Assembly: GCF_026210795.1 (NCBI RefSeq)
Contig: NC_089451.1
Span: forward strand, 2,154,001-2,218,000
Direction of reading: 5' to 3'
Origin: Rhizophagus irregularis
Lineage: Eukaryota; Glomeromycota; Glomeromycetes; Glomerales; Glomeraceae
DNA length: 64,000 nucleotides
The notes under the pieces are model-generated. The model was given only the letters and a program-made list of their open reading frames with translations. It did not search any database and had not been told where the DNA came from. This document shows positions 24,161 to 35,504 of this stretch, one piece after another; the stretch's first letter is position 1, and the number at the start of each line of letters is the position of its first letter. The position numbers were made by a program, and so were the translations under genes.

Positions 24161-24964
24161 GCATTTAGTAAAATGGTATCAATAAAAAGTTAATGTTCTG
24201 ATTTTTTTAAAATATCAATCAAAAACTATACTAGTGGAAATTCTATATTATACTACTAATTGAACACCACTAAGTTTTTGATCTCTTTATTTTTCACAAA
24301 GTTCTTTCTTTTGTACTAATATTAAAGATTTTTAAGATTTCTTCATTTTATTATTTGTATCTTTATTAGTATTTCATACGAATCAAATTTTTTCTCTAAA
24401 ATTTAATTTGATTTAAACTCGATTCAGATTTGATTTGATCTCTAAAAATAATTATTTCTGGATCTAGTAATCTAATTTTGATAATCTTTTTTTTAATTGA
24501 TAACTCTTATTGTTCTGATCAAAATAAAAAAAATCATTAAAATCAGACTGTTAGACCAAAAGTTATTTGCAAAATACGTTTTTACTCTTTAAGAACAATT
24601 ACAGTCAAATCTTGATATAGCAAACTTTTGATATAGTAAATTTTTCAGACAACTATAATAAATTTCCCCTTGCTATAACAAATTAACCAATCAAATTTCT
24701 TAAAATTTTTACTATAGTCCTATAGCAAAGTTGAAGTCTGAAATCTAAGGTTTGTTATAACTAAAGCTCCGCATGAGCTGAGCTGGCTCGTGAGCTGGCT
24801 CAAGCTTTTCAAGCTGAGCTGAACTGAGCCATGATTAAATTGGCTCAGTGGATCCGTGAAACCAGCTTGAAACCGAAAAGCTCAAGCTGGTAATAGGTTC
24901 GACTACCGAAAAGCTCAAGTGAATAAGGCAGCTCAAAAGGTTCGAACAATGGCTTGTAAGTTAT

Positions 24965-26355
24965 CATACAAAAAATGTTGCGAAACATTTTTGTATTATA
25001 ATATATTAAAAAAACGTTTTGCAACGTTTTTTTTGATATTCTAATAAAAACGGTGCGAAACGTTTTTTTGTAATAATATATTTAAGAAAAAAACGTTTCG
25101 CAACATTTTTTTTGATATTTTAATAAAAAACGTTGCGAAAACATTTTTTCAAAATATTATATTTAAAAAAAACATTTCGCAACATTTTTTTCAATATTTT
25201 TAATAAAAAAATGTTGCGAAAACGTTTTTTATTAATAATACAGTCAGTCCTCTATATAATCACACCCCATATAGTCACATCATATAAAATTTCTCTATAT
25301 AATCACACCTTTGGGAAATACCAATATATATAATTACTATATAAAAAAACCTTTGTATAATCACATCATAGTAAAAGCCTCTATATAGTCACTAATTTTT
25401 GCAGAACCGATTAGGTGACTATATAGAGGTCTGACTGTATATTTAAAAAAAAACGTTTTGCAACATTTTTTTTCGATATTTTAATGAAAACGTTGTGAAA
25501 CGTTTTTTTTCAAAGTATTATATTAAAAAAAACGTTTCGCAATGTTTTTTTTCAATGTTTTAATTAAAAAATGGCGTGAAATGTTTTTTTGTAATAATAT
25601 ATTTAAGAAAAAAACGTTTCACAACATTTTTTTTCAATATTTTAATAAAAAACGTTGCAAAAACGTTTTTTCAAAATATTGATATTTTTAATAAAAAAAC
25701 GTTGCGAAAACATTTTTTTCAAAGTATTATGTTAGAAAAAAACGTTTCGCAACATTTTTTTTCAATGTTTTAATTAAAAAACGGCACAAAACATTTTTTC
25801 GTAATAATATATTTAAGAAAAAAACGTTTTACAACGTTTTTTTTCAATGTTTTAATTAAAAAATGGCGCAAAACATTTTTTCGTAATAATATATTTAAGA
25901 AAAAAACGTTTTACAACGTTTTTTTCGATATTTTAATAAAAAACGTTGTGAAAACGTTTTTTCAAAATATTATATTTAAAAAAATGTTTCGCAACGTTTT
26001 TCGATATTTTTAATAAAAAAACATTGCGAAAATGTTTTTTATTAATAATATATTTAAAAAAAAACGTTTCGCAACATTTTTTTTCAATGTTTTAATAAAA
26101 ACGTTGCGAAATATTTTTTTCAAAGTATTATATTAAAAAAAACATTTCGCAACATTTTTTTCAATGTTTTAATTAAAAAACGTTGCGAAAACGTTTTTTT
26201 CAAATATTATATTTAAAAAAAACATTTTGCAACATTTTTTTTCGATGTTTTAATTAAAAAACGTTGCGAAAACGTTTTTCTTAATAATATATTTAAAAAA
26301 AACATTTCGCAACGTTTTTTTTCAATGTTTTAATAAAAAACGTTGTGAAACGTTT
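24965..26355. repeat. Satellite-like array of AACGTTTCGCAAC units
   Basis: More than twenty degenerate half-units alternate AAAAACGTTGCGAAAACG and its complement CGTTTCGCAACATTTTTT, separated by AATATTTTAATAA or TAATATATTTAAG. The array is a chain of small hairpins with a changing spacer. It is interrupted at 25241-25437 by a MITE. Many CG-to-TG/CA changes distinguish units. Short open frames here are artefacts. Confidence 0.8.
25241..25437. mobile_element. pogo-like MITE nested in the satellite array
   Basis: 197 bases, ends CAGTCAGTCCTCTATATA and, complemented, CAGTCAGACCTCTATATAGT. TA on both sides (25239-25240, 25438-25439). The interior repeats TATAATCACA and TATAGTCAC. Confidence 0.85.
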
Positions 26356-26944
26356 TTCTGAAGATAAAGCTTGAGCCAGGTTTTTAATGGCTTGGCTCGG
26401 CTCACTTTAGCTTGAGCCGAAATTTTTTATGGCTCGGCTCATTCCAGCTCAGACCAGAATTTTTTTTTTCGAGCCAAGTCGAAGCCGGCTCGTGCAGAGC
26501 TTTAGTTATAACAATGGTTGACTGTAATATCATACTGTGTCATGAATCAATTTGTGCAGAATACTAATCTTTATTTTCTTTCATATCAAAGTATAGTTTG
26601 AAAAAAAAACAGTAAAAAAAATTATTTGCTTAATTAATAAATGATTGATATAATTATTTATTATAGACTCTAAAAAAACTAATATGTTATATCAAGATTT
26701 TTTAATTATACAGTCAACTCCCTCTATAGTCACTCCCTTTATAGTCACATTCTACTATATAGTCACACCAGTTGAATGTTCAAAACACTTTATTATTAAA
26801 ATCTATCCTATATAGTCACAATCTATCTATAGTCACTATCACACCTATCCTCAAAAATCTTATATTAAAAAGAACCGTTTATAATCACAGTTATATAAAG
26901 AATATATTAAATAACTTGGCATCTAATAATCGTACAAAGATGTA

Positions 26945-27600
26945 TCATAGCTTGTTAGAATCGTCTCACTGAGACGAATCGAATGGTGGTAGTTTTATCC
27001 TTTTTCCTTTGCTAATGTTTACGGCCAGACCACCCATTGCCTCTTATGAGACTAATCTCAGGTCTGTGTCCTATCATCTTCAATGGGCAACCATTAAGTT
27101 TTATCCTTTTCCGATAACTAGCTGACGAGTTATTCAACAAAATGTTAAACATCGGCATTATAATATTTCTTGATTTACGTTTACTGCGCCATTTAACATT
27201 TTGTTAGATTTCTCAGTACCTAGTGATTGTAAAACGACGATTTATAGCTCGTTGGAATCGCCTCATCGAGACGAATCGAATGGTGGTAAGCTCATCACTC
27301 TGTGATCAATATTGACTGAGTTATTACTTAAAAACCATTTAATATTTTTTAATTTCGGAAATTGATCTAGTGATTGGATTTCGATGTATCTTATACCATT
27401 AGATTCGTCTCATCAAGACGAATCGAATGGTAGTAAGATCGTCTTTTTAGGATCAATATTGGCAGAGTTATTACACAAAAACCATTAATATTTTTTTAAT
27501 TTCGGAAATTAATCTAGTGATTGGATTTCGACGTATTTTATACCATTAGAACCGCCTCATCAAGACGAATCGAATGGCGGTAAGATCATCTCTCTACGAT
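26945..27600. repeat. Four copies of a hairpin motif
   Basis: Near 26955, 27245, 27400 and 27545 a sequence recurs containing AAGACGAATCGAATGGTA or a close variant, preceded by a partly complementary arm. The 27400 copy is a near-perfect hairpin (TACCATTAGATTCGTCT with its complement). The intervening 130-150 bases are also related in the last three copies (TGATTGGATTTCGA... and TTTAATTTCGGAAATT). 27620-28600 holds no recognisable gene. Confidence 0.6.
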
Positions 27601-28628
27601 TAATATTGGCGCTGAAGATCCAAATTGTTCTGAATCGGTTCCTTTGACTCAATTAAGATTAAAGTATCATTCGGGTCCCTATTTGGTGACAATTTTAATT
27701 ATAACAACTAATGATGTTTTTTATTTATTAAATTGAAATTGACCGGTTTAATCCCTTTTATGTCCACAAAGATTTCAAACACATACATGCATGAATAGTA
27801 TATTAGTATGTGTTTTAGGACAACCAATGAAACAAGAAGAGAAACTAGTCGATCAATCTGATTTAGAAGTTTCGTTGTGGGTTATTAGTTCAAGGCAATG
27901 ACTCAATAGCGGATTACTATTCGAAGCTAAGGAGGTGTAAATTGGACGAAACGGCCGAAACGCATTTCCACCCAAATTAAGTGAAGATGATTTCAGGATC
28001 GAATTCAATAAAGGATTAACGCCAAATTCGTCTTAAAATATGGATTAGAGTTTACTTTGGACGAATAGCAAAAAGGCTTTTTGGAATGAAAAAGGTGGAA
28101 AAATTTTACGATGATTTTATCAGTCAGCCAGGATATTATGCAATGGTACTCTACCGATCTAACTAGTTCGGAGCAGTGATCAACTGATCATCAATTTTTG
28201 CAAGAGCCACAAATTGGGTAGGTCTGTGCGACATATTAATTTTGAAAAGAAAATATCAAGTACCTCTATTATTTCCCGAACAAACATGAGAAAAATGTGA
28301 AAGAGTGTCTATTTGCAACACAAGACCTACCCTATAAGTTAATAATGACGATGATACTATATGCTATGAAGGGCTGAGGACTTTGCAATTTCGAGATCGC
28401 CAGGCGCTAGTCAACATTGTCTCTGAAAAGGTATGAAGATTTCGTATTCATGTGCTTTCATGGTATGTACCAGAAGTTATGTATGCATGGAACTAATTTT
28501 TTTCTCACTATGGGTTTTGTATTTACAGTAGGTCTGTTGCAATATTTTTGTCTTAACGGAGTGTTCAAAACCAGACCCATTAGGAGAACAACGTTTATTC
28601 CATAAGGACATGCGAAGCTACGATATGG

Positions 28629-30040
28629 TTGGCTTTTAGCCCGTCCAAGTCCGAAACATCTAATAAATCAAAACTTGACAAGTTTCTCGCTGGTGAAAAT
28701 ATTACTCTCAACTGCTTTATTTCTGGCGAGGGAGTAAACAATATTTTTGATGTGGAGACACCTGACGCTAATAATAATCAAGTTTCTTCTATGGTAAATG
28801 GAATCAAAGGCCGTCGCCCAGATCTTTTTCGAGATACTGATTCGAGCAGGATTGTGTCAAAGACTCTATGGGTGACGATGTCATAATCCTCACCTTAAGG
28901 ATGTCTTGTGCAATCTCAAAAATTCACCTATAACCAAATTATCTTCTGGCGTATCCTTAATACCTTCAACAAAGGTAGGTAGTTTATTATAATCGTCGGT
29001 CTTCAAGCCAAAAAATGCTTTCATCTTCGGGAAAGTATACGGAGAGAAGGGTTGTTATGCTATAAAAGCAGCCGAAGGCGCCGTGCATAAAATCAACGGA
29101 TTAGATATTTGATGGAATCGACACGCGAAATATCCTATACTTACACGTATCCACAACTAATTCTAGATCCACCTTGGGGTTAGCAGTCTCAGATAATGCA
29201 ATAAATCTTCGTCAGCAGAAAATTGAATAACTTTACGCAATCTCCACCGTATCACTTTCTACTGTTGCACTCTGAGAACTTGAGCTTGCCTGGTCTAATT
29301 TTTTACGCATCTTACCTGTTGAAATTTTTCTCTTCAAGCCTACGCCACCTATTACAAGACCACTTACGATATGCTCGTTTTCTGTCCCGTCCGGAAACGT
29401 TAAATATCCGCAAAGCTTCTTAAAACCTTCCAACGTTACCATTTCTCGGATCACTGTCCATTGAAAATTCGCACTCTATCGTTTCTAACATATCACTAGC
29501 GTAAACGAACTGAAGCTACCCGTTGTGAATTTATTTCCCGCGTCATTTATGGTGTGGCATCAATATAAGGTTTATCCTCAGTACGAAATCTCAGGAAGTC
29601 ATGGTAAAGGTCCTGTTGATTTGATTGGGCTATAAAGGTAGGAAATATCATCATCACAGTCACCGAGGCGAATAAAGGGGATATCAATCAAGAAATTGCA
29701 CAGAATGCGATCCAACTGCAGACTTCCATTCAGCGCAATCCTAAAAACGAACTGATGATACGGCAGGTTTGCACGAAGACGTAATGTACGAGATTGTATC
29801 TGCTGTGGATTGGGTAATAATCAAACTAGTTTCTAGCTCTGATAATAATAGCGAAGGAAAAGTGGATGTATTGTTACAGTAAGTTCGTTGTCATCCTCTC
29901 CATTACCAATAAACAAGGCTATATTGACCCATGACGACTTGGTGGAGCCTATCAAGGACTTGTTTGGGAAAAACAAGTTAGTGTTTGATAGTCAGATCGA
30001 ATCACAGGAATTATTGAAGCGAGTAAAAACGGATAAATAG
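28629..30040 (+). pseudogene. Crinkler (CRN)-family gene, broken
   Basis: CRN proteins have an N-terminal ubiquitin-like header and a variable C-terminal toxin- or nuclease-like domain; mycorrhizal fungi carry many. The header here reads GENITLNCFISGEGVNNIF, then IKGRRPDLFRDTD and LWVT (28680-28880), matching the family pattern. A frameshift near 28880 leads to LKDVLCNLKNSPITKLS. The C-terminal part (29520-30040), in several frames, has LKLPVVNLFPA, HGKGPVDLIG, ITVTEANKGDINQEIAQNAI and VMYEIVSAVDWVIIKL. This resembles the PD-(D/E)XK nuclease-like CRN C-terminus. At least five frame breaks make it a pseudogene. The 73-codon minus-strand frame at 29233-29454 lies in the poorly conserved middle and is left unassigned. 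Confidence 0.65.
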
Positions 30041-30218
30041 GATAGAGTATTAGCATAGAACATTATGTACTACGGGCAAAATCCCGAGCTTTGTATTTAT
30101 TTTTCGTACGTATTAATAAAAAATTTTCCTTGGCTAAATTTTGCTGACGGGACGTCAGGAAAACATGTGATTTTTTATTTTGAATACTCCGTATACAGTG
30201 CATAAAAATTTTCGAAAA

Positions 30219-31150
30219 TGGAATCCGAGATTGACTCGCTTAGGCAAGAAAATGCTAGATTCATGGCTAAGGTTACTGGGTTGAGGCTGAGAAAATGGAG
30301 TTGAAAAAAACTATAGCGAATTCTTCAGCTGAGATGGTAAACTTAACGCTAACGCTATAATCGTGGAGAAATATCACTAAACTCGAGTCTGAGAATGCAG
30401 AATTTAGGGTTAGATTACGAAGTTAGAACAGGATCATGGACAGATGCCAAGTGACCAAAGGGAAATAATTCTAATCTAACTTCAATTCCAGGGTCGCTCA
30501 AGCAAGTCGCATGATGACGAACCATCAGAGGACAAAGTGATGGACAGTTTCTTGGACTCTGAAATATTTTTATGGAAGTCTTATTTTATTAATTTTAAAA
30601 AATTCGTTTTGGGCTTGGAGAACACGTGACAGAAATTTCCCATTGCGATTGGTACCTTGGCATTTCAGGAACATCATGGTTGGTCTAATATAAGAAAAGG
30701 TTAGTAATGAGATAAAGCAACGCAACAAGGAAAAGAAACTTCTGCGTGAATCGAAGTTATCAGATAGTACGGAAACCTTCCCGCCATCTACTTCACTGAT
30801 GTCTCCAGAAGAATCAATTTCTGGTGATGGGGCGTCAGGAAAATAATTGCCAAAATTCGGATATATTGCAAAATATAAACCGCTTATATGAAAATGCATG
30901 TATTGCAGAAAATGAAACAGTAAAGGCTAATCAGACAGAAATTTTATGCTGGAGTAGTTTTATTGTAGGACTAGGTAAAAGTGTAGATGAAATTGTGATC
31001 AAAGAAAAGGTGGGTATGAAAAAGCACAAAGGGCAAATTTACGATTTTATTATTGCACATAACCCTGGTACTAAGCGAGAAACTTTATACCAACGTATCG
31101 CTCTTTTTTTTCGAATCTGCAGAAAATGCTATGCAGATATAGGCATATGA
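30219..31150 (+). pseudogene. Coiled-coil family gene, broken
   Basis: It starts MESEIDSLRQENARFMAKV, a heptad-type coiled coil, soon hit by a stop. Later pieces are IKQRNKEKKLLRES, STSLMSPEESISGDG and a 30.85-31.15 kb part with LYENACIAENETVKANQTEI, VDEIVIKEKVGMKKHKGQIY and DFIIAHNPGTKRETL. From memory this resembles a lineage-specific multicopy family of Rhizophagus of unknown function. Several frameshifts separate the parts. It follows the Crinkler relic on the same strand about 180 bases downstream. Confidence 0.45.
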
Positions 31151-31159
31151 TCTAACTAC

Positions 31160-33560
31160 GCGGTACGCCACTGTATCATGTAATTGTGTATAACCACTGT
31201 CATTTATTATTAGCTACAAGAGTAGGTCATAATTTTTTTTGTTAGCAAATCTAGCTCTGGTATATTTTTTATTATGCAACTTGAATTATTAAAAAAGCTC
31301 CCCTGATTTACATAACCAAAGGCATTTTGTGGATCGAATGAAACGAAAAAGGATAATATATAATTATTCCTGGCTCGGGATAAAAAATCCCCATCAAAGA
31401 ACTTTCCCACCCTGCAGATCGAAAGATCAATACACTATATTTTATTAACATAGACGGCTTAAAAACATGCATGTGAACTTGATCGACAGATCAGCTATTA
31501 GAGGGATAATTGGGGAGAAAAATAGCCTTATGATTTTATTCCCAGAATGGCTAATTTACGCAAAATTATTCATGTGTAATTATCTGAATTTTTATAAATA
31601 CCCACCATAACTTCATTCACAATATCCTAATAAGCTTTGAAACGAACTGCGCCACGAACGAGAAGTAGTTAATAGAATATTCGGTTATTTTCTTCAGCAG
31701 ACAGTAATACCGAAATTTTATTCAATGGATGGTGTTGGCTTCGATAGACGCAAGTGCACAACCGTATAGATGTTTACGTGAACTACATATCTTTATAGAA
31801 TTAAACCCCTGTATCATGCTGTCTTTTTTGACAATATATGTAATTTTATTAATAACACGGATTTACTTTCTCTTGCGAAGTTCCTAAGGTCAAGCTTTTA
31901 TAAAAAATAGTTTTCATTACTTAAAACCGTTGTGGAGATATGGGATATGGGAATACGCTAACTTTTTGTTTTTAAGTACAACCGTAAAAGCACTAAGTCC
32001 TGATCCTAAACCTTTTTTTTTTCTTTTCAGCAGATAGACATGATATCATTTTCACAATTACTCCCAGATCTATATTTCGATGCGATTTATCTCTTCCAAT
32101 TATACAGGCGCTGATGGATAAATAAAGTTAATAAAAATTACGCAAAACTACTTGTGATCTAATACATTTGAACATATTTTTTCTACTTCGCTCTAAAAAT
32201 AATTATGTCTGACCTTGCAAAGCAACGCCTTGTGGAACATCTTTAAAGACTACACACTTATTATTCTTCTTAGCGCATGTTTCTTGATTTATGTCATCAG
32301 AAACCAATTCTCCAATGACCTGATGGCCTTGCCATCATGATAATAAAATCGCTAAATGAGCTTTTTGCACGTACATGTATGTCCGAAATTAATGAAGTAT
32401 TACTGCGGAAATCGAAAGAATCCGTCTACTTACCGCAGAAGTTAATACTAAAATTGCCAATGAACTTTCCACAAGTTAAAGCATGCTAAATCTTTACCTA
32501 CTACATATCTTTCTGAAAATAATTCTACAGAACTTCAGGAATCGGGACTGAAAAAATGATGTGATTATAAAAATACTATAAAGAGAGTTTTTTTAATAAG
32601 TTTATTAATAACTTTGAATGTGCTTATAAGGGGGGATGTGAATATATCTATGGTGACTATAGAGGAAGTCAACTATTATTATTTAAATATATTTATATAA
32701 TTTATAATATTAAATTAAAATTAATTTTAAGATTTTTAAGGTATTTAATATAAAACTTTCTAATATATTTTTTTTAACTTATTAAAGGTAAAATTAAATT
32801 TTCAATTTTATATACTACTGTATTACTAATAATACAGATTATCTTATATATAGATCAATTATAATTCCATTTAAATATGATTTTTGTAAAAATTTAATTC
32901 CTTGCTATTTACAATTTTCTCATTTTGCTACGGGTTTTAAATATACCATACAATTCATTATTTGAATTTAATTTCGGCCAAAGTCATCATAATTCTGGGC
33001 AAAATCATCATAACGTTACTTATTTACAGGGGTTGTTTAATTTCGGAATTGTATTATGTATAGTAAAGGGTACAGCGTGGGTGACTGGGTGTGGTGTACG
33101 TACGAACTGACGTAAATGGTAGGATGTACCACTGTACGACCTGTACGTTAAGGATTGAAAATAGTGATTATCATTAAAAATAACGCAGTTTTATGAAAAC
33201 ACTTAATACACGTGGTATTAAAATTTTTATATTTTTAAAAGAAATTTTTTTATTTTTAATTTTTTGAATTTTTTTTTTTATAATAATAATTAATAATTTA
33301 TGATATTAACTAATTGCATTTTACAACTAATATTAAATTATACAATTTGTTGATGTGTTGGTATGTACAATCTTTTACATTATTATTATACGAATATATA
33401 TTAATGAGTATTGATAAGTGAGATTCAAATATAAATATAAATATAAACCTTCAGCCATAAAATAAAATGCAATATTAAACTAATATACAATACCCAATTA
33501 AAAAAAAATATTTTCTATTCCCAAGCCAATTATATACCAAAACCCAAATCTAATTAATAA
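31160..33560. other. No recognisable gene
   Basis: Mixed-composition DNA to about 32.6 kb with stops in all frames, perhaps old coding decay. After that it is AT-rich spacer. CTGCGCCA lies at 31647-31654. GTAC-rich sequence near 33090-33150 has no evident role. Confidence 0.35.
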
Positions 33561-33562
33561 TA

Positions 33563-35504
33563 TCATAGACTATTTTTATAACTATCTCTATATAAAGGAC
33601 GATGACGATTAGGAGTGATAGCAGGACGTTTAGCTAACCATTCTTTTCTTTGATTACTACTAATATTATTACTAAAATTACTAGTAATACTAAAATTACT
33701 CATATTACTATTAATACTATCTCTTTGACTAGCAATACTATCTCGATGAATTGGGACCATAGGAATATTAATCGGAGAAGGTGAAGAAGGTGATGATGGC
33801 ATTGATGATGAAAATCGGGGTGAAGTAGGGCATGAAGTAGTAATATTTGACATAGTAAAAGTTGGAGAAATTGGTCGGTTGTAACCATTAGTGATTAAAG
33901 TAGAAGTATCTGAAAAAATAGTGTGACTAGAAAAACTAGTACTACCCCTCTTTCCACTAATCCCACTAGGTTGTGAAATTTTATCATTTTTATTAAGTAT
34001 TCCACTAATTGAATTAACATTTCCTTCATTATCTTCATTATTAATATCACTTTTTGGTGTATAAGTATTGTACATTTCTTCTTCAACAATATCATTTTCC
34101 ACACCTGTCAATTTACTATTCATTTTATTACTATTCCTTTTCACTTTAGGGTTTCCATTAAAAGTGCTAACACTAACTTTCGTTTCATCATTATTACGAG
34201 AATGATTTTTATTGGTAGAGTTTTTTCCAGAATTACCTGGTGTAGTAATGATATTATAAATCATTAACCATTGAGTTATGTGTAATATTAGGGGGAATGT
34301 AAAATACCATATGCTCATATAAAATAAATTAATCTTAAAATTAAATATTGTACTCGTTCGATGATATAATCCATATAATATTAATGCTGGTATATATATA
34401 ATTACTGTTATTATTTGTCCATAAACTGGTAATGATAACTATGATATGCGTAAGATAAAAAAATATATATAATTAATATTTTTTTTTTTTTTTTTTTTGA
34501 TAATTTTCGAACAAAAAAAAAAGAAAATATTTAAAACTTACATTACGGGTACCTTTTCTTAATTGTTCAAGCTTATTTTGTAATTCAGAATTTTGAGTTT
34601 GATGTTGATTTGTTAAATCATTAATGTTCTCCAATACAATATTTATAAATCTAAACCAAAACCATAACATTGCTATTATGTAGAAAAATCCCCAAATTGC
34701 CCATACAAAATTCTGTATTAAAAATAACTTATTTGCATTTGTAAGATCATTTATATCAGCGTAATAACCTGTTAAAGCTGCCGCCAACACGAAAAGACAA
34801 AAAGTTATTATAATCATAAAAATACAGGCCAAGTCAGTCTTTATGGCATTTCTTGTTATAGGCACTTCAGATAGTATACTTGACATTGATATTGGACGTA
34901 AATTGGTTCCAACTTCAAATGCTGATATTGAATATACTAAATATTAAAGAAATTTTAAAGTTAAATATATATATATATAAAGAAATTCTGAAAATAATTA
35001 TTACTTACAAATACTCAATGGATATAATATTGCAACCATTGTAGTTAATACTATAGGTAAAGTATGTCCAATTTCTGCCCACATTATATTTGGATAAGAA
35101 TCAGTTAATAATAATATCGAATGAATCATTTGAACTATAAAAATATGTTAATGAGTTTTATTAGTAAAAAAAAAAAATCATACATAATTCATGCTGCGCC
35201 ACAACTTACATGGACAATAAGCCAAACACATTGTAAAATAAGTATGTTGCGGTCTTGGTTTTATTTTTCCTCTATCTCTTCTGGAAGGAAGAAAAAAAGC
35301 TTGGTCTTTCTTTTTAATTAAATACCATAGACTTGTTGCAGCCGTTATAGTTAATAGACCGCAATATGAAAATACTAGCCAATTTGATATTATTAATATA
35401 TGTGATTCTGGACAATCATGTATATTTACTCGGAAATCACAAGAGCAAATTTGTAATGAAGAGTCATTTTTACAAGCTATTGTGAAAGGAGAATTTAATT
35501 TCAT
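33563..35504 (-). CDS. Seven-helix membrane protein with Ser/Asn-rich tail (four exons)
   Basis: Proposed exons: 35504-35210, 35134-35009, 34936-34542 and 34438-33563. They total 1692 bases or 563 residues, with agreeing phases and GT-AG junctions. A Cys-rich N-terminus (CKNDSSLQICSCDFRVNIHD) precedes seven hydrophobic segments, including WLVFSYCGLLTITAATSLWY, IVLTTMVAILYPLSILY, IFMIIITFCLFVLAAALTGY, WAIWGFFYIIAMLWFWFRF and VYGQIITVIIYIPALILYGL. A coiled-coil-like loop (ENINDLTNQHQTQNSELQNK) lies between helices 5 and 6. The roughly 240-residue tail is low-complexity Ser/Asn/Pro with TSPRFSSSMPSSPSSPSP, suggesting a phosphorylated cytoplasmic tail. This is the layout of a receptor, but no known class is recognised. 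Confidence 0.75.

Larger units (their letters stand above)
24762..26504. mobile_element. Non-autonomous hAT-like element, 1.74 kb
   Basis: Inverted ends TAAAGCTCCGCATGAGC on the left and GCTCGTGCAGAGCTTTA on the right (two mismatches). The flanking 8-base duplication GTTATAAC is perfect at 24754-24761 and 26505-26512. Subterminal zones are rich in GAGCTGAGC/GGCTCGGCTC reiterations (24770-24950 and 26370-26500). The centre is a satellite-like array. No transposase. Confidence 0.85.
24602..26524. mobile_element. pogo-like MITE carrying a large internal insert
   Basis: The ends CAGTCAAATCTTGATATAGC and, complemented on the right, CAGTCAACCATTGTTATAAC are flanked by TA (24600-24601, 26525-26526). 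Without the hAT-like insert at 24762-26504 and one target copy the element is only about 172 bases. It has no coding content. Confidence 0.7.
26711..32672. mobile_element. Possible old pogo-like element or two unrelated ends
   Basis: The left end (26711) has CAGTCAACTCCCTCTATAGT. A related inverted sequence lies at about 32652-32672 (GACTATAGAGGAAGTCAAC). Four or so differences in about 23 bases fit an old pair. The 6 kb between holds no transposase, only hairpin-motif repeats and two broken host-like genes, so the pairing is uncertain. Confidence 0.25.

Noticed and set aside
29223-29454. Opposing 66- and 73-codon frames
   Set aside because: Both lie in the middle of the Crinkler relic; neither resembles a known protein, so no separate gene is called.
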